Notes: a model not told the origin generated them from the sequence alone. Counted from the first letter of the stretch, positions 43,218 through 52,033 are shown. The stretch: DNA of 64,000 nucleotides from Gemmobacter nectariphilus DSM 15620 (GCF_000429765.1 NZ_AUCM01000004.1:124001-188000), one strand, 5' to 3'. Translations and numbers: made by a program.

Positions 43218-45329
43218 ATGAGCCAGCCCATCCATTCCCACGACCCCCATCCCGGCGAAGAGAAGATCGAGGGCCTGCCCCCCGGTTTCGGCGAGGGCCT
43301 TCCGGGCCGCATCGCCTTCTGGATCGCCTTTACCTTTTCGCTGTTCCAGCTGTGGGTCGCCGCCTATGGCACGCTGGCCAGCCAGATCGTGCGCGCCATG
43401 CATGTCGGCTTCGTGCTGCTGCTGGGCTTCATCCTGATCGGCAACCTGCTGACGAAATCGCGCGCCGGGCAAACCTTTTACTGGGTGCTGGGCCTGCTGG
43501 GCTTTGGCACCGGGCTTTACAACTGGGTCTTCTACAAAGACCTGATCATGCGGTCGAACTTCCTGACCACGCCCGACCTGATCGTCGGCGGTCTGCTGAT
43601 CGCGCTGGTGTTCTGGCTGGCGCGCCGCCTGATGGGCTGGCCGCTGGCGATCATCGCCGGGGTGTTCCTGGCCTATTGCGCCTGGGGTCAGCATCTGCCC
43701 GGCCTGTTCGGGCACCGCGGCTATGACTGGGAGCTGCTGATCGAACATTTCGGTTTTGGCACCGAAGGGATCTATGGATCGCCGGTCTATGTCTCGTCGG
43801 CCTATATCTTCATCTTCGTGGTGTTCGCGGCCTTCCTGGAACGCGCCGGGATGCTGGATCTGTTCAACGATGTCGCGCTGGGCCTGGTGGGCCACTGGCG
43901 CGGCGGCGCGGCGCAGGTCTGCACGCTGTCCTCGGCGCTGATGGGCACGATCTCGGGCTCGGGTGTGGCGAATGTCGTTGCCTCGGGGCAGTTCACCATT
44001 CCCTTGATGAAGAAGTCGGGCTTCCGCCCTGCCTTTGCCGGCGGGATCGAGGCGACGGCCTCGATGGGCGGGCAGATCCTGCCCCCCGTCATGGGCGCTG
44101 TGGCCTTCATCATGGCAGAGACGCTGAACCTGCCCTATGGCGATGTGGTCCGCGCGGCCATCGTGCCCGCGCTGCTGTATTTCGGTGTCTGCTTCTGGAG
44201 CGTCTATCTGGAATCGGGCAAGCACGGCCTGCTGGGCCTGTCGAAAGATCAGCTGCCCAGCCCCTGGCAGGCGCTGAAGAAGCAATGGATGCTGCTGATC
44301 CCGCTGGGATCGCTGGTGTTCATGCTGTTCGCCAACTACACGCCGATCTTTGCCGGGTCGATGGCGCTGGCGCTGGTGGTGGTGCTGATCCTGGGCACGG
44401 CGATTGCCGCGACCATCGGGCCGGTCGCCTTCCGCTTTGCCTTCTGGGTGGCGCTTGGCATCGCGTCGGCGGCCTTCCTGAACTATGGCGTCAACCTTCT
44501 GATGATCGTCATCGCGGTGCTGCTGGCGGTTTGCGTCGTGGTCAAGGGCGGGCGCGAGGCGCTGGTGATCGTGCGCGATTCGCTGGCGCAGGGTGCGCGC
44601 AATGCCCTGCCGGTGGCGGCGGCCTGTGCCATTGTCGGTATCGTGATCGGCACGCTGACGCTGACGGGCATCGCCTCGACCTTCATCGGCGCGGTGATCC
44701 GCATTGGCGAGAACAACCTGTTCCTGTCGCTGGTGCTGGTGATGATCACCTGCCTGATCCTCGGGATGGGCATCCCGACGATCCCGAACTACATCATCAC
44801 CTCGTCGCTGGCCGGTCCCGCGCTGGAACAGCTGGGCGTGCCGCTGCTGGTCAGCCACATGTTCGTGTTCTACTTCGGCATCATGGCGGATCTCACGCCC
44901 CCGGTCGCGCTGGCCTGTTTCGCGGCGGCGCCGATGGCCAAGGTCTCGGGCCTGCGGATTTCCATCGACGCGACCAAGCTGGCGGTGGCAGGGTTCGTGA
45001 TGCCGTTCATCGCGGTCTATTCGCCGGTGCTGATGCTGCAAGATCCCTATCCGGGCTCGTTCCTGGCGGAAAATGTCGGCTACTGGGCCGAATTCCTGTG
45101 GACGGTGGCGCAGGCGGCCTTTGCGGTTGGCCTGTGGGGCATCGCGGTGGTCGGCTTTCTTGTGGTGCGCGCGGCCTTGTGGGAACGCGCGGTGGCGCTG
45201 GCGGCCGGGATCTTGCTGGTGACGCCGGGGATGGAAACCGATCTGGCGGGCTTTGCCCTTGGCATCGCGTTCGTGGCCCAGCACATCATGCGCCACCGCC
45301 GCGGGCCGGCCAGCCCGGTGGCCGCCTGA
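43218..45329 (+). CDS. TRAP transporter fused 4TM/12TM permease (TAXI type)
   Basis: 703 residues from the ATG at 43218 (AAGGAG upstream). The N-terminal third holds the DctQ-like helices; the rest is DctM-like with the signature MGTISGSGVANVVASGQF and GGIEATASMGGQILPPVMGAVAF, and a second repeat GMGIPTIPNYIITSS. It is a Na+-driven importer partnered with the TAXI binding protein. It overlaps the DUF1850 gene by one base (TGATG). Confidence 0.94.
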   Translation: MSQPIHSHDPHPGEEKIEGLPPGFGEGLPGRIAFWIAFTFSLFQLWVAAYGTLASQIVRAMHVGFVLLLGFILIGNLLTKSRAGQTFYWVLGLLGFGTGLYNWVFYKDLIMRSNFLTTPDLIVGGLLIALVFWLARRLMGWPLAIIAGVFLAYCAWGQHLPGLFGHRGYDWELLIEHFGFGTEGIYGSPVYVSSAYIFIFVVFAAFLERAGMLDLFNDVALGLVGHWRGGAAQVCTLSSALMGTISGSGVANVVASGQFTIPLMKKSGFRPAFAGGIEATASMGGQILPPVMGAVAFIMAETLNLPYGDVVRAAIVPALLYFGVCFWSVYLESGKHGLLGLSKDQLPSPWQALKKQWMLLIPLGSLVFMLFANYTPIFAGSMALALVVVLILGTAIAATIGPVAFRFAFWVALGIASAAFLNYGVNLLMIVIAVLLAVCVVVKGGREALVIVRDSLAQGARNALPVAAACAIVGIVIGTLTLTGIASTFIGAVIRIGENNLFLSLVLVMITCLILGMGIPTIPNYIITSSLAGPALEQLGVPLLVSHMFVFYFGIMADLTPPVALACFAAAPMAKVSGLRISIDATKLAVAGFVMPFIAVYSPVLMLQDPYPGSFLAENVGYWAEFLWTVAQAAFAVGLWGIAVVGFLVVRAALWERAVALAAGILLVTPGMETDLAGFALGIAFVAQHIMRHRRGPASPVAA

Positions 45330-45700
45330 TGCTGTGTGTTGCCGCCGCCGGGGCCGTTCTGGCGCTGGCGGCGGATCGCTTTACCCTGGAATGGACCCAT
45401 TCCGTCACCTTGACCCAATGGCAGGAAAGCTGGGTGGTGGACGTGGATGGCGTGCGCCCGGTCGAGGCGACGATCCAGGGGCCAGGCGCCGGGATGGAGC
45501 TTCCCGAAGGCGCCTGGGCCGTTCCGGGCGGCTGGCGCTACCGTGTGTCGCTGCCGCCGCAGCGGGTGGTGGTGCTGGCAAGTTCGGGCGCCACGCCTTC
45601 GGGCTGGCGGCTTTGCGCGAATGGCACCTGCCATGACCTTGGCACCACCGAAGGCGCCCCGCTGCGCCTGTGGTCGGGCGAGGGATGCGCGCCGCCCTGA
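45329..45700 (+). CDS. DUF1850 protein associated with TAXI-TRAP transporters
   Basis: 123 residues from the ATG at 45329. A short hydrophobic N-terminus (LCVAAAGAVLALAA) could be a signal or anchor. The body FTLEWTHSVTLTQWQESWVVD and PEGAWAVPGGWRYRVS is DUF1850, a family often encoded directly behind fused TAXI permeases. Its function is unknown; an accessory or folding role for the transporter is plausible from position. Confidence 0.82.
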   Translation: MLCVAAAGAVLALAADRFTLEWTHSVTLTQWQESWVVDVDGVRPVEATIQGPGAGMELPEGAWAVPGGWRYRVSLPPQRVVVLASSGATPSGWRLCANGTCHDLGTTEGAPLRLWSGEGCAPP

Positions 45701-45763
45701 GCGGCCGCACCAAGACCCTCGGGGGCGCTGCTGGTCCAAGGGGGCCAGAGACCGGATGCGACC

Positions 45764-46093
45764 TCAGACCGCCTGGGCACCCCGCGCCGCCCGCCAATGC
45801 GCGGCGCGATCCTTCAGCATCTCGGCCCGTGCCAGCTGGCTGTCCTCTTCCTCGATCCGCTCCAGCACCTCAAAGCCAAAGGCGGCTTCACCATGGGCCG
45901 TCCAGGCCGCCTGCATCGCGCGGTTGGTCGCGCCGCCCTGCGAGAGGGTGAACCACAGCCGGTTGCGGATCGCGGCCAGCGCAGGCGTCGATCCGACCCA
46001 GACCAGATCGCCGCAGGTCACGGCATAGATCCCGGCATCGGGTTTGCGGTCCTTCCAGGCGGCAACGGCCGCCTTGCGCGATTGGGATGTCAT
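45764..46093 (-). CDS. GIY-YIG nuclease-domain protein
   Basis: 109 residues from the ATG at 46093, which has AGGAGAGG just upstream; a 12-residue longer start exists at 46129. The GIY (DAGIYAVTC) and YIG-equivalent (LVWVGST) motifs are followed by an arginine-containing helix (ALAAIRNRLWF) and a glutamate (FGFEVLERIEEED). A stand-alone small GIY-YIG protein; DNA cleavage is possible, target unknown. It is divergent from DUF2239 and shares a near-palindrome with it. Confidence 0.78.
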   Translation of the reverse strand: MTSQSRKAAVAAWKDRKPDAGIYAVTCGDLVWVGSTPALAAIRNRLWFTLSQGGATNRAMQAAWTAHGEAAFGFEVLERIEEEDSQLARAEMLKDRAAHWRAARGAQAV

Positions 46094-46145
46094 CGTCCTC
46101 TCCTGTGCGATGGGCGTCAGATAGGGCAAGGCGGCTTGCCTGTCA

Positions 46146-46164
46146 ATTATATCCGGGTAATAAT
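46146..46164. promoter_or_regulatory. Near-palindrome ATTATATCCGGGTAATAAT between divergent genes
   Basis: Nineteen bp centred on 46155; seven of nine position pairs are complementary (ATTAT/ATAAT and CC/GG). It is AT-rich in a GC-rich setting and lies 28 bp before the DUF2239 start, so it is a likely operator for both genes. The regulator is not in the window. Confidence 0.55.
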
Positions 46165-46191
46165 AGTTGCGAACCCAGACCGGACCCTGAC

Positions 46192-46716
46192 ATGCCCAAA
46201 ACGGCTACCGCCTTTCTGAACCACCGCCGCATCGCCCATGGCCCCTTGGCCGAGGTCGCCCGCCATCTGCACGCCCTGCCGCCCGAGGCCCTGCCACTCG
46301 TCTTCGATGACACCACCGGCCACGCCATCGACCTTGACCTGCGCGGCACCGAGGCCGAGGTGATCGCCCGCCATGCCGAACCCCCACGCGGCCGCGGCCG
46401 TCCGAAACTGGGCGTCACGGCGCGCGAGGTGACCTTGCTGCCCGATCAGTGGGACTGGCTGGCCGCCCAGCCAGGTGGCGCGTCTGTCACGCTGCGCAAA
46501 CTGATCAACGCGGCGATGAAGGATGCCCGCGCGGCGCGGCGTCAGGCCCGCGATACGGCCTATCGCGCCATGTCCGCCCTTGCCGGCGATCTGCCCGGCT
46601 TCGAAGAGGCCGCCCGCGCCCTATATGCCGATGATGCCGCGTTGCTGGCCCAGCACATTGCCGACTGGCCCGATGACATCCGCGCCTATGTCCTGCATCT
46701 GCTTTCGGGCGGCTAG
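46192..46716 (+). CDS. DUF2239-family protein
   Basis: 174 residues. The family start (TATAFLNHRRIAHGPLAEVARHL) and the central PRGRGRPKLGVTAREVTLLPDQWDWL with a helix resembling a ribbon-helix or homeodomain-like DNA-binding segment are visible. The C-terminal half is helical and acidic. The PKLGVTAREVTL element recurs in small alphaproteobacterial proteins thought to bind DNA. Function unknown. Confidence 0.78.
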   Translation: MPKTATAFLNHRRIAHGPLAEVARHLHALPPEALPLVFDDTTGHAIDLDLRGTEAEVIARHAEPPRGRGRPKLGVTAREVTLLPDQWDWLAAQPGGASVTLRKLINAAMKDARAARRQARDTAYRAMSALAGDLPGFEEAARALYADDAALLAQHIADWPDDIRAYVLHLLSGG

Positions 46717-46731
46717 GCTTTCATCTGTCCG

Positions 46732-46747
46732 AAAATATCCTGGGGGT
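46732..46747 (+). repeat. Dispersed intergenic element AAAATATCCTGGGGGT
   Basis: Copy of the element at 15631, directly followed by the terminator hairpin at 46748-46766. Confidence 0.55.
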
Positions 46748-46766
46748 CCGGGGGCAAGGCCCCCGG
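46748..46766 (+). terminator. Terminator hairpin behind the DUF2239 gene
   Basis: Perfect 8-bp stem CCGGGGGC/GCCCCCGG with a 3-nt loop, 31 nt after the DUF2239 stop. No T-run follows. Confidence 0.55.
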
Positions 46767-46845
46767 CTGCCGCCGATCAAGGGGCATGGACGGCGCCGCC
46801 TTGGCCCGCAATAATCGTCTGACGATCTGCGAGCAGGAGGAACCC

Positions 46846-47778
46846 ATGCGGAAATCGAACAAGGTCATTGTCAGTTGTGCGATCACGGGCTCGATTCACA
46901 CGCCCACCATGTCGCCCCATCTGCCCGTGACGGCCGAGCAGATCGGTGCCGAGGCGATTGCCGCTGCCCGCGCAGGGGCCGCCATCTTGCACCTGCACGC
47001 CCGCAAGCCTGGCACCGGCGCGCCATCGTCGTTGCCCGAGGATTACGCCCGCTTCCTGCCGATGGTCCGCGCCGAATGCGATGCCGTGGTCAACATCACC
47101 ACGGGCGGCGGCCTTGGCATGACGCTGGACGAGCGGCTTGCGGCGGCGAAATGGGCGCAGCCGGAACTGGCCTCGATGAACATGGGCTCGCTGAACTTCA
47201 ACATCTCGGGGGCGGCGGCAAAGATCACCGAGTTCGTGCAACCCTGGGAACGCCCCTATCTGGAGATGACCAAGGATTTCATCCTGTCGAACACCTTTGC
47301 CCAGATCGAGCGCGGGATTACCGAGCTGTCCGAAGCGGGCACCCGGTTCGAGTTCGAATGCTATGACATCGGCCACCTTTACAACCTGGCGCATTTCCGC
47401 GATCGCGGCATGGTCAAGGGGCCGCTGTTCGTGCAGGGCGTCTTTGGCATTCTGGGCGGCATCGCGCCCGAGATGGAGCATCTGCTGCACATGAAGGCCA
47501 CGGCGGACCGGCTGTTCGGGGACGATTACTATTTCTCGTGCCTGGGGGCCGGGCGTCACCAGATGCCCTTTGCCGTGACCAACGCCTTGCAGGGCGGTCA
47601 TGTCCGGGTGGGGCTCGAGGACAGCATCTTTCTGGAAAAGGGCAAGCTGGCGACCTCGAACGCCGAGCAGGTGGCCAAGATCGTGCGGATCCTCAAGGAA
47701 CTGTCGCTGGAGATCGCAACGCCCGACGAGGCGCGGGCCATGCTGGGGCTGAAGGGCGCGGGCAACGTCGCGTTCTGA
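46846..47778 (+). CDS. Beta-keto acid cleavage enzyme (BKACE/DUF849 family)
   Basis: 310 residues from the ATG at 46846, with AGGAGG 5 nt upstream. TIM-barrel BKACE family: VIVSCAITGSIHTPTMSPHLPVT start, zinc ligands H49 and H51 in ILHLHARKPGTG, the SMNMGSLNF strand and VRVGLEDSIFLEKGKLATSN. BKACE enzymes condense a beta-keto acid with acetyl-CoA and split it to acetoacetate and a new CoA ester (as in the lysine-fermentation enzyme Kce). It appears monocistronic, with hairpins on both sides, so its substrate is unclear. Confidence 0.88.
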   Translation: MRKSNKVIVSCAITGSIHTPTMSPHLPVTAEQIGAEAIAAARAGAAILHLHARKPGTGAPSSLPEDYARFLPMVRAECDAVVNITTGGGLGMTLDERLAAAKWAQPELASMNMGSLNFNISGAAAKITEFVQPWERPYLEMTKDFILSNTFAQIERGITELSEAGTRFEFECYDIGHLYNLAHFRDRGMVKGPLFVQGVFGILGGIAPEMEHLLHMKATADRLFGDDYYFSCLGAGRHQMPFAVTNALQGGHVRVGLEDSIFLEKGKLATSNAEQVAKIVRILKELSLEIATPDEARAMLGLKGAGNVAF

Positions 47779-47804
47779 TCCTGGTGTTGCGCGGACACAG
47801 AGGA

Positions 47805-47826
47805 AGGGGGGGCCTTCTGCCCCCCT
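47805..47826. terminator. G/C hairpin behind the BKACE gene
   Basis: AGGGGGG/CCCCCCT stem (47805-47811 with 47820-47826), loop of eight. No clear T-run; may act with the adjacent repeat at 47851. Confidence 0.45.
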
Positions 47827-47850
47827 CGGACCGGCATGGCCGGTCCTCAC

Positions 47851-47872
47851 CCCCCGAGGGTATTTTCAAAAG
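47851..47872 (-). repeat. Dispersed intergenic element, inverted copy
   Basis: On the minus strand it reads TTTTGAAAATACCCTCGGGG, matching the element at 15631 (CAAATATCCTCGGGGGTGAA). It lies between the BKACE (+) and TetR (-) gene ends. Confidence 0.55.
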
Positions 47873-47930
47873 GCAAAGAGGGGGGCGTGGCCGCAATGCT
47901 AAGGGGGGGGGCGCCCCCTGGCTGGCGGGC

Positions 47931-48674
47931 TCAGCGGGGCGCGGGGGCAGCTGCCGCAAGGTGACGGGCGGGCTGTGCATCGCAGGTGGCAAGAACCATT
48001 TCCTGCACCGTTGCGATATAGCTGTCGATGCTGACATTGCGGCGGCGATACTTGGCGCGCTTGACATACCAGTCCTGCAAGAGCGGCTTGATCAGTGCTG
48101 GCAGAAGCGGCGAGGTTTCGGGGCGAAAGCGGCCGGCTGCGATCCCGCGCCGGAGTGCCTCGGCAAGGTAGCCTTCGGTCTGTTCTTCGCTGTCCACCGC
48201 CTGGCGACGTTCGGCGGGGGGAAAGCCTTTTGCCTCCATGAAAGCAAAGACGAACCAGGGCAGCATGGTTTCGGTCAGCCGCATGTGCGTGTCGATCAGC
48301 CAGAGCAGATGGGCGCGGGGATCGGCGGCGATCTGGTCGGGGGGATGGCTAAGGACGGCGGTGACGGCGGCGGTGACCTCGGACAGGATCATCTGCAAAA
48401 GCGTGGTCTTGCCATCGAAATAGGCATACATCCCGCCCATCGACACGCCCGAGGCGGCCGAGAGATCGCGCAGGCTGGTGGCCTGAAAGCCGCGCGAATT
48501 CGACAGGTCCAGCGCGGCGGTGACGATGCGTTCCAGCTTGGGCAGGGCAAAGGCCGTCTTTTGCACGCGGATCGTCGCGCGGTTGCGCTCGAGCATCAGC
48601 CGGCACAGCGTTTCCATCGTGTAGGCCGAGGGATCGGCAGGCGCCGCTTGCGGCAGGATCGGCTGATCGGACAT
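47931..48674 (-). CDS. TetR-family transcriptional regulator
   Basis: 247 residues from the ATG at 48674 (MSDQPILPQ); an upstream TTG at 48707 would add 11 residues. The TetR helix-turn-helix is at about 60-100: IVTAALDLSNSRGFQATSLRDLSAASGVSMGGMYAYFDGK (split here in two parts of the HTH). It is divergent from the SDR/ligase/hydratase genes and probably represses them through the palindrome at 48745-48762, with an acyl-CoA or acid effector as in FadR/AcrR-like regulators; the effector is inference. Confidence 0.87.
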   Translation of the reverse strand: MSDQPILPQAAPADPSAYTMETLCRLMLERNRATIRVQKTAFALPKLERIVTAALDLSNSRGFQATSLRDLSAASGVSMGGMYAYFDGKTTLLQMILSEVTAAVTAVLSHPPDQIAADPRAHLLWLIDTHMRLTETMLPWFVFAFMEAKGFPPAERRQAVDSEEQTEGYLAEALRRGIAAGRFRPETSPLLPALIKPLLQDWYVKRAKYRRRNVSIDSYIATVQEMVLATCDAQPARHLAAAAPAPR

Positions 48675-48744
48675 CGCGGGTTCCCGGACCAGAGGGGCGC
48701 AACACAAGACTTGTCACACCGGGCAAATCATGACTAGAAAATAA

Positions 48745-48762
48745 ATCGAACGCTCGCTCGAT
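48745..48762. promoter_or_regulatory. Inverted repeat ATCGA-ACGCTCGC-TCGAT, candidate TetR operator
   Basis: Perfect 5-bp arms with an 8-nt spacer, 16 bp before the SDR start, in the only intergenic region shared with the divergent TetR gene. The CGAACG-N2-CGCTCG style is common for TetR sites. Confidence 0.6.
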
Positions 48763-48777
48763 AAAAGGCAAACCTTC

Positions 48778-49521
48778 ATGACCGATCTGACCGGACGCCG
48801 CGCCCTGGTGACAGGGGCCTCCTCTGGCCTTGGCCGTCACTTTGCCCAGGTGCTGGCCGCGGCCGGGGCCGAGGTGACGGTGGCCGCGCGGCGCACCGAT
48901 GCGCTGGCCGAGACCGTGGCGCTGGTGACGGCGCAGGGCGGGCGGGCCCTGCCGGTGGCGCTGGATGTGACCAGCCCCGAGTCGGTGGCGGCGGCCTGTG
49001 CGGGGGCGCCGTTTGACATCGTGATCAACAATGCCGGCATTGCGCTGGATGGCCCCGCGCTGAAGATGCCGGACGCTGACTGGTCGCGGGTGATCGACAC
49101 CGACCTGTCGGGCGTCTTCCGTGTGGCGCAGGCCGCAGCGGCGCGGATGGTGGCCGAAAAGGTCGGCGGCAGCATCGTCAATGTGGCCTCGATCGTGGGC
49201 CTGCGGGTGGCAGGGAACCTGTCGGCCTATGCGGCGGCCAAGGCCGGGGTGATCCAGCTGTCCAAGGCGCTGGCGCTGGAATGGGCGCGCAATGGCATTC
49301 GTGTCAACGCGCTGTGCCCCGGCTATATCGAGACACCGCTGAATGCCGAATTTTTCGCATCCGAGCCCGGGCAGGCGCTGATCCGGCGCATTCCGCAGCG
49401 CCGTCTGGGGCAGATGCGCGATCTGGACGGGCCGCTGTTGCTGCTGGCCTCGGAGGCCGGGGCCTACATGACCGGATCGGTGATCGCGGTCGATGGCGGC
49501 CATCTGGTATCGTCGCTGTAA
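48778..49521 (+). CDS. Short-chain dehydrogenase/reductase (SDR)
   Basis: 247 residues, classical SDR. TGASSGLG (residues 11-18) binds NAD(P), NNAG is present, and the catalytic set is S in VNVASI and Y-x-x-x-K in YAAAK. The C-terminus GSVIAVDGGHLVSSL is typical of 3-oxoacyl/3-hydroxyacyl-type SDRs. It is the first gene of a three-gene (+) unit with an acyl-CoA ligase and a hydratase, so it probably oxidises a hydroxyacyl or alcohol intermediate. Confidence 0.9.
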   Translation: MTDLTGRRALVTGASSGLGRHFAQVLAAAGAEVTVAARRTDALAETVALVTAQGGRALPVALDVTSPESVAAACAGAPFDIVINNAGIALDGPALKMPDADWSRVIDTDLSGVFRVAQAAAARMVAEKVGGSIVNVASIVGLRVAGNLSAYAAAKAGVIQLSKALALEWARNGIRVNALCPGYIETPLNAEFFASEPGQALIRRIPQRRLGQMRDLDGPLLLLASEAGAYMTGSVIAVDGGHLVSSL

Positions 49522-49592
49522 GGCGAGGCGGCGCCAGGAGGGGCGCCGCCAGTCATCCGGGCCCTGCAGGCCCCGAACAGGGAGGGGAGGCC

Positions 49593-51185
49593 ATGTTCGA
49601 CCAATCGCATCTTGCCGCGCGGGCGGCGAATCATCTGCCGCTAAGCCCGCTTGATCAGCTGGATCGCACGCTTTTGGTGCATGGCGCGCGTCCGGCCGTT
49701 GCCTGGCGGGACGATCTGTGGAGCTGGGATCAGTTCGGCGCAATGATCCGGCGCATGGCGCATTGGCTGGCCGGGCAGGGCGTCGGGCGGGGCGATGTGG
49801 TGTCGGTCATGCTGACCAACCGGCCCGAGCTGCTGGCGGCGCATTTCGCGGTGCCGGCGCTGGGGGCGGTGCTGAATGCGCTGAACACGCGCCTTGAGGC
49901 CGAGGAAATCGCCTATATCCTCGATCATGCCGGATCGAAGCTGGTGATCTGCGAAAACGCCACGCTGGCGCATCTGGCCGGGGCGCAGGTGCCGGTGCAT
50001 GTGGTGCCGGACACTGCGGGCGGGGCCGAGGGGCTGAACCTGTTCACCGGCCCGGATGCGCCGCTGGACTGGCGGGCGAATGTCACCGACGAATGGCAGC
50101 CGATCGCGCTGAACTATACCTCGGGCACGACGGGGCGACCCAAGGGGGTGGTCTATACTCATCGCGGGGCCTGCATGAATGCGCTTGGCAATGTTCTGGC
50201 GCTGGGGCTGACGGCGGACAGCCGATACTTGTGGACCTTGCCGATGTTTCACTGCAACGGCTGGTCGCAGACCTGGGCCGTGACGGCGGCAGGGGGCCTG
50301 CATGTCTGCCTCGACAAGGTGGACCCAGAGCTGATCCTGTCGGAAATCGAACGCCATGCGGTCACGCATATGTCCTGCGCGCCAGTGGTTCTTTACATGA
50401 TGCTGCATGCGGCCAAGGCGCCGCCCCCGGTGCGGGTCAAGGTGGCGACCGGGGGCGCCGCGCCAACCCCCGCGCTGCTGGAGGGGATGGAGACGCTGGG
50501 GTTCGACCTGATCCATCTTTATGGCCTGACCGAAAGCTATGGCCCGGCCACGCTTAACGATCCTGGCCCCGACGCCCCCGGCACCATTGCCGAGCGGGCC
50601 GAGCTGCTGGCCCGTCAGGGCAAGCGGCACATCACCGCCTCGACCCCGCGGGTGGTCGATGATCAGGGCCGCGACGTGCCCGCCGATGGCCAGACGGTGG
50701 GCGAGATCGTCTTGCGCGGCAACACGCTGATGGCCGGCTACTACCGCAACCCCGAGGCGACCGAGGCGGCCTTTGCCGGGGGCATGTTCCACACGGGCGA
50801 TCTGGCGGTGATGCACCCGGACGGACAGATCCAGATCCGCGACCGCGCCAAGGACGTCATCATCTCGGGCGGCGAGAACATGTCGAGCCTCGAGGTCGAG
50901 AACGTGCTGCACAAGCACCCGTCGGTGCTGATTGCCGCCGTGGTGGCTGCCCCGCATCCGAAATGGGGCGAGACGCCTTGGGCCTTTGTCGAGCCGAAGC
51001 CGGGCGTTGCGCCGGATCCGGCCGATCTGGACCAGTTCTGCCGCGCCCATCTGGCCGGGTTCAAACGGCCGAAACGCTATGTCTTTGGCCCCTTGCCGCG
51101 CACGGCCACCGGCAAGATCCAGAAGTTCGTGCTGCGTGATCAGGCTCGCGCCATGGCCGCAGATAGTCAGGAGCAGGTGCCATGA
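49593..51185 (+). CDS. AMP-forming acyl-CoA ligase
   Basis: 530 residues from the ATG at 49593 (GGGAGG upstream). The adenylate-forming motifs are intact: NYTSGTTGRPKGVVYTHRG (P-loop-like), YGLTES, FHTGDLAVMHPDGQIQIRDRAKD and the C-terminal catalytic lysine in PRTATGKIQK. It activates a medium-chain, branched or aromatic acid to its CoA ester. It follows the SDR by 71 bp and overlaps the hydratase gene by 4 bp. The substrate is not determinable. Confidence 0.92.
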   Translation: MFDQSHLAARAANHLPLSPLDQLDRTLLVHGARPAVAWRDDLWSWDQFGAMIRRMAHWLAGQGVGRGDVVSVMLTNRPELLAAHFAVPALGAVLNALNTRLEAEEIAYILDHAGSKLVICENATLAHLAGAQVPVHVVPDTAGGAEGLNLFTGPDAPLDWRANVTDEWQPIALNYTSGTTGRPKGVVYTHRGACMNALGNVLALGLTADSRYLWTLPMFHCNGWSQTWAVTAAGGLHVCLDKVDPELILSEIERHAVTHMSCAPVVLYMMLHAAKAPPPVRVKVATGGAAPTPALLEGMETLGFDLIHLYGLTESYGPATLNDPGPDAPGTIAERAELLARQGKRHITASTPRVVDDQGRDVPADGQTVGEIVLRGNTLMAGYYRNPEATEAAFAGGMFHTGDLAVMHPDGQIQIRDRAKDVIISGGENMSSLEVENVLHKHPSVLIAAVVAAPHPKWGETPWAFVEPKPGVAPDPADLDQFCRAHLAGFKRPKRYVFGPLPRTATGKIQKFVLRDQARAMAADSQEQVP

Positions 51186-51964
51186 CCGACCATTCCCAGA
51201 CCGCGCGCTGGCTGCGGGGTCAGCACCTGGCGGGGGCGCGTTTCGTGCCCTTTGCCCGCGCCCGAGGCGGTGCGACACTTGCCGATGCCTATGCGGTGCA
51301 AGAGGCGCATGTCGCCGCGATGCAGGCCGATGGCATGGGCGATATTCGCGGCTGGAAGATCGGGCTGACCTCGCTGCGGATGCAGCAGATGTGCGGCATC
51401 GACCAGCCCGTCGCCGGGGCGGTGCTGGCCAGCCGGTTGCATGCCTCGGGCCACATGGCGCGGCTGGCCGATCATGGGCGGCTGGGGCTGGAATTCGAGA
51501 TTTGCCTGCGCCTTGGCGCCGATCTGCCAGCGCGCGCCGCCCCCTATACGGCGGCCGAGGTGGCGCGCGCAGTCGATGCGGCGGCAGCGGCCGTGGAAAT
51601 GGTCGATGATCGCAACTGCGATTATGCCACGCTGGATGTGGAATCGCTGATCGCCGACAATTCCTGGAATGCCGGTGTGGTGCTGGGCGACTGGGCGCCG
51701 GTGCCGGCCGACCTGACCGGCTGCGAAGGTGTCGTCACGCTGAACGGCGCGCATCTGGACCGGGGCTATGGCCGCGATGCGCTGGGGGGGCCGCTGGTGC
51801 CGCTGGAATGGCTGGCGAACCACCTGTCCGCCCGCGGCCGGGGCTTGCGGCGCGGCGATCTGGTGATGACCGGCAGCCTGATCCCGACCCAGTTCCCGGC
51901 GGCTGGCAGCCGCTATGGCTTTGTCGTAGAAGGTGTCGGCCGGGTCGATCTGTCGCTGGCCTGA
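51182..51964 (+). CDS. 2-keto-4-pentenoate hydratase-like protein (FAH/MhpD superfamily)
   Basis: 260 residues of the MhpD/DmpE group within the fumarylacetoacetase-like superfamily. Metal-binding carboxylates are expected in LGLEFEICLRLGADLP and in AVEMVDDRNCDY; GWKIGLTS is the conserved start of the fold. Members hydrate 2-oxopent-4-enoates or decarboxylate oxalocrotonates in meta-cleavage pathways. It ends the TetR-controlled unit and overlaps the ligase gene. Confidence 0.85.
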   Translation: MTDHSQTARWLRGQHLAGARFVPFARARGGATLADAYAVQEAHVAAMQADGMGDIRGWKIGLTSLRMQQMCGIDQPVAGAVLASRLHASGHMARLADHGRLGLEFEICLRLGADLPARAAPYTAAEVARAVDAAAAAVEMVDDRNCDYATLDVESLIADNSWNAGVVLGDWAPVPADLTGCEGVVTLNGAHLDRGYGRDALGGPLVPLEWLANHLSARGRGLRRGDLVMTGSLIPTQFPAAGSRYGFVVEGVGRVDLSLA

Positions 51965-52033
51965 TCCGGCGCAGGGCAAACGCGGGCCCCTGGTCGGCAG
52001 GCAGGTGACAGCGCCTGCAAATGGCGTTACAGC

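Noticed and set aside
42138-45296. 1,052-codon minus-strand open frame over the TAXI transporter
   Set aside because: Antisense shadow of two clearly real genes; low-complexity composition and no motif.
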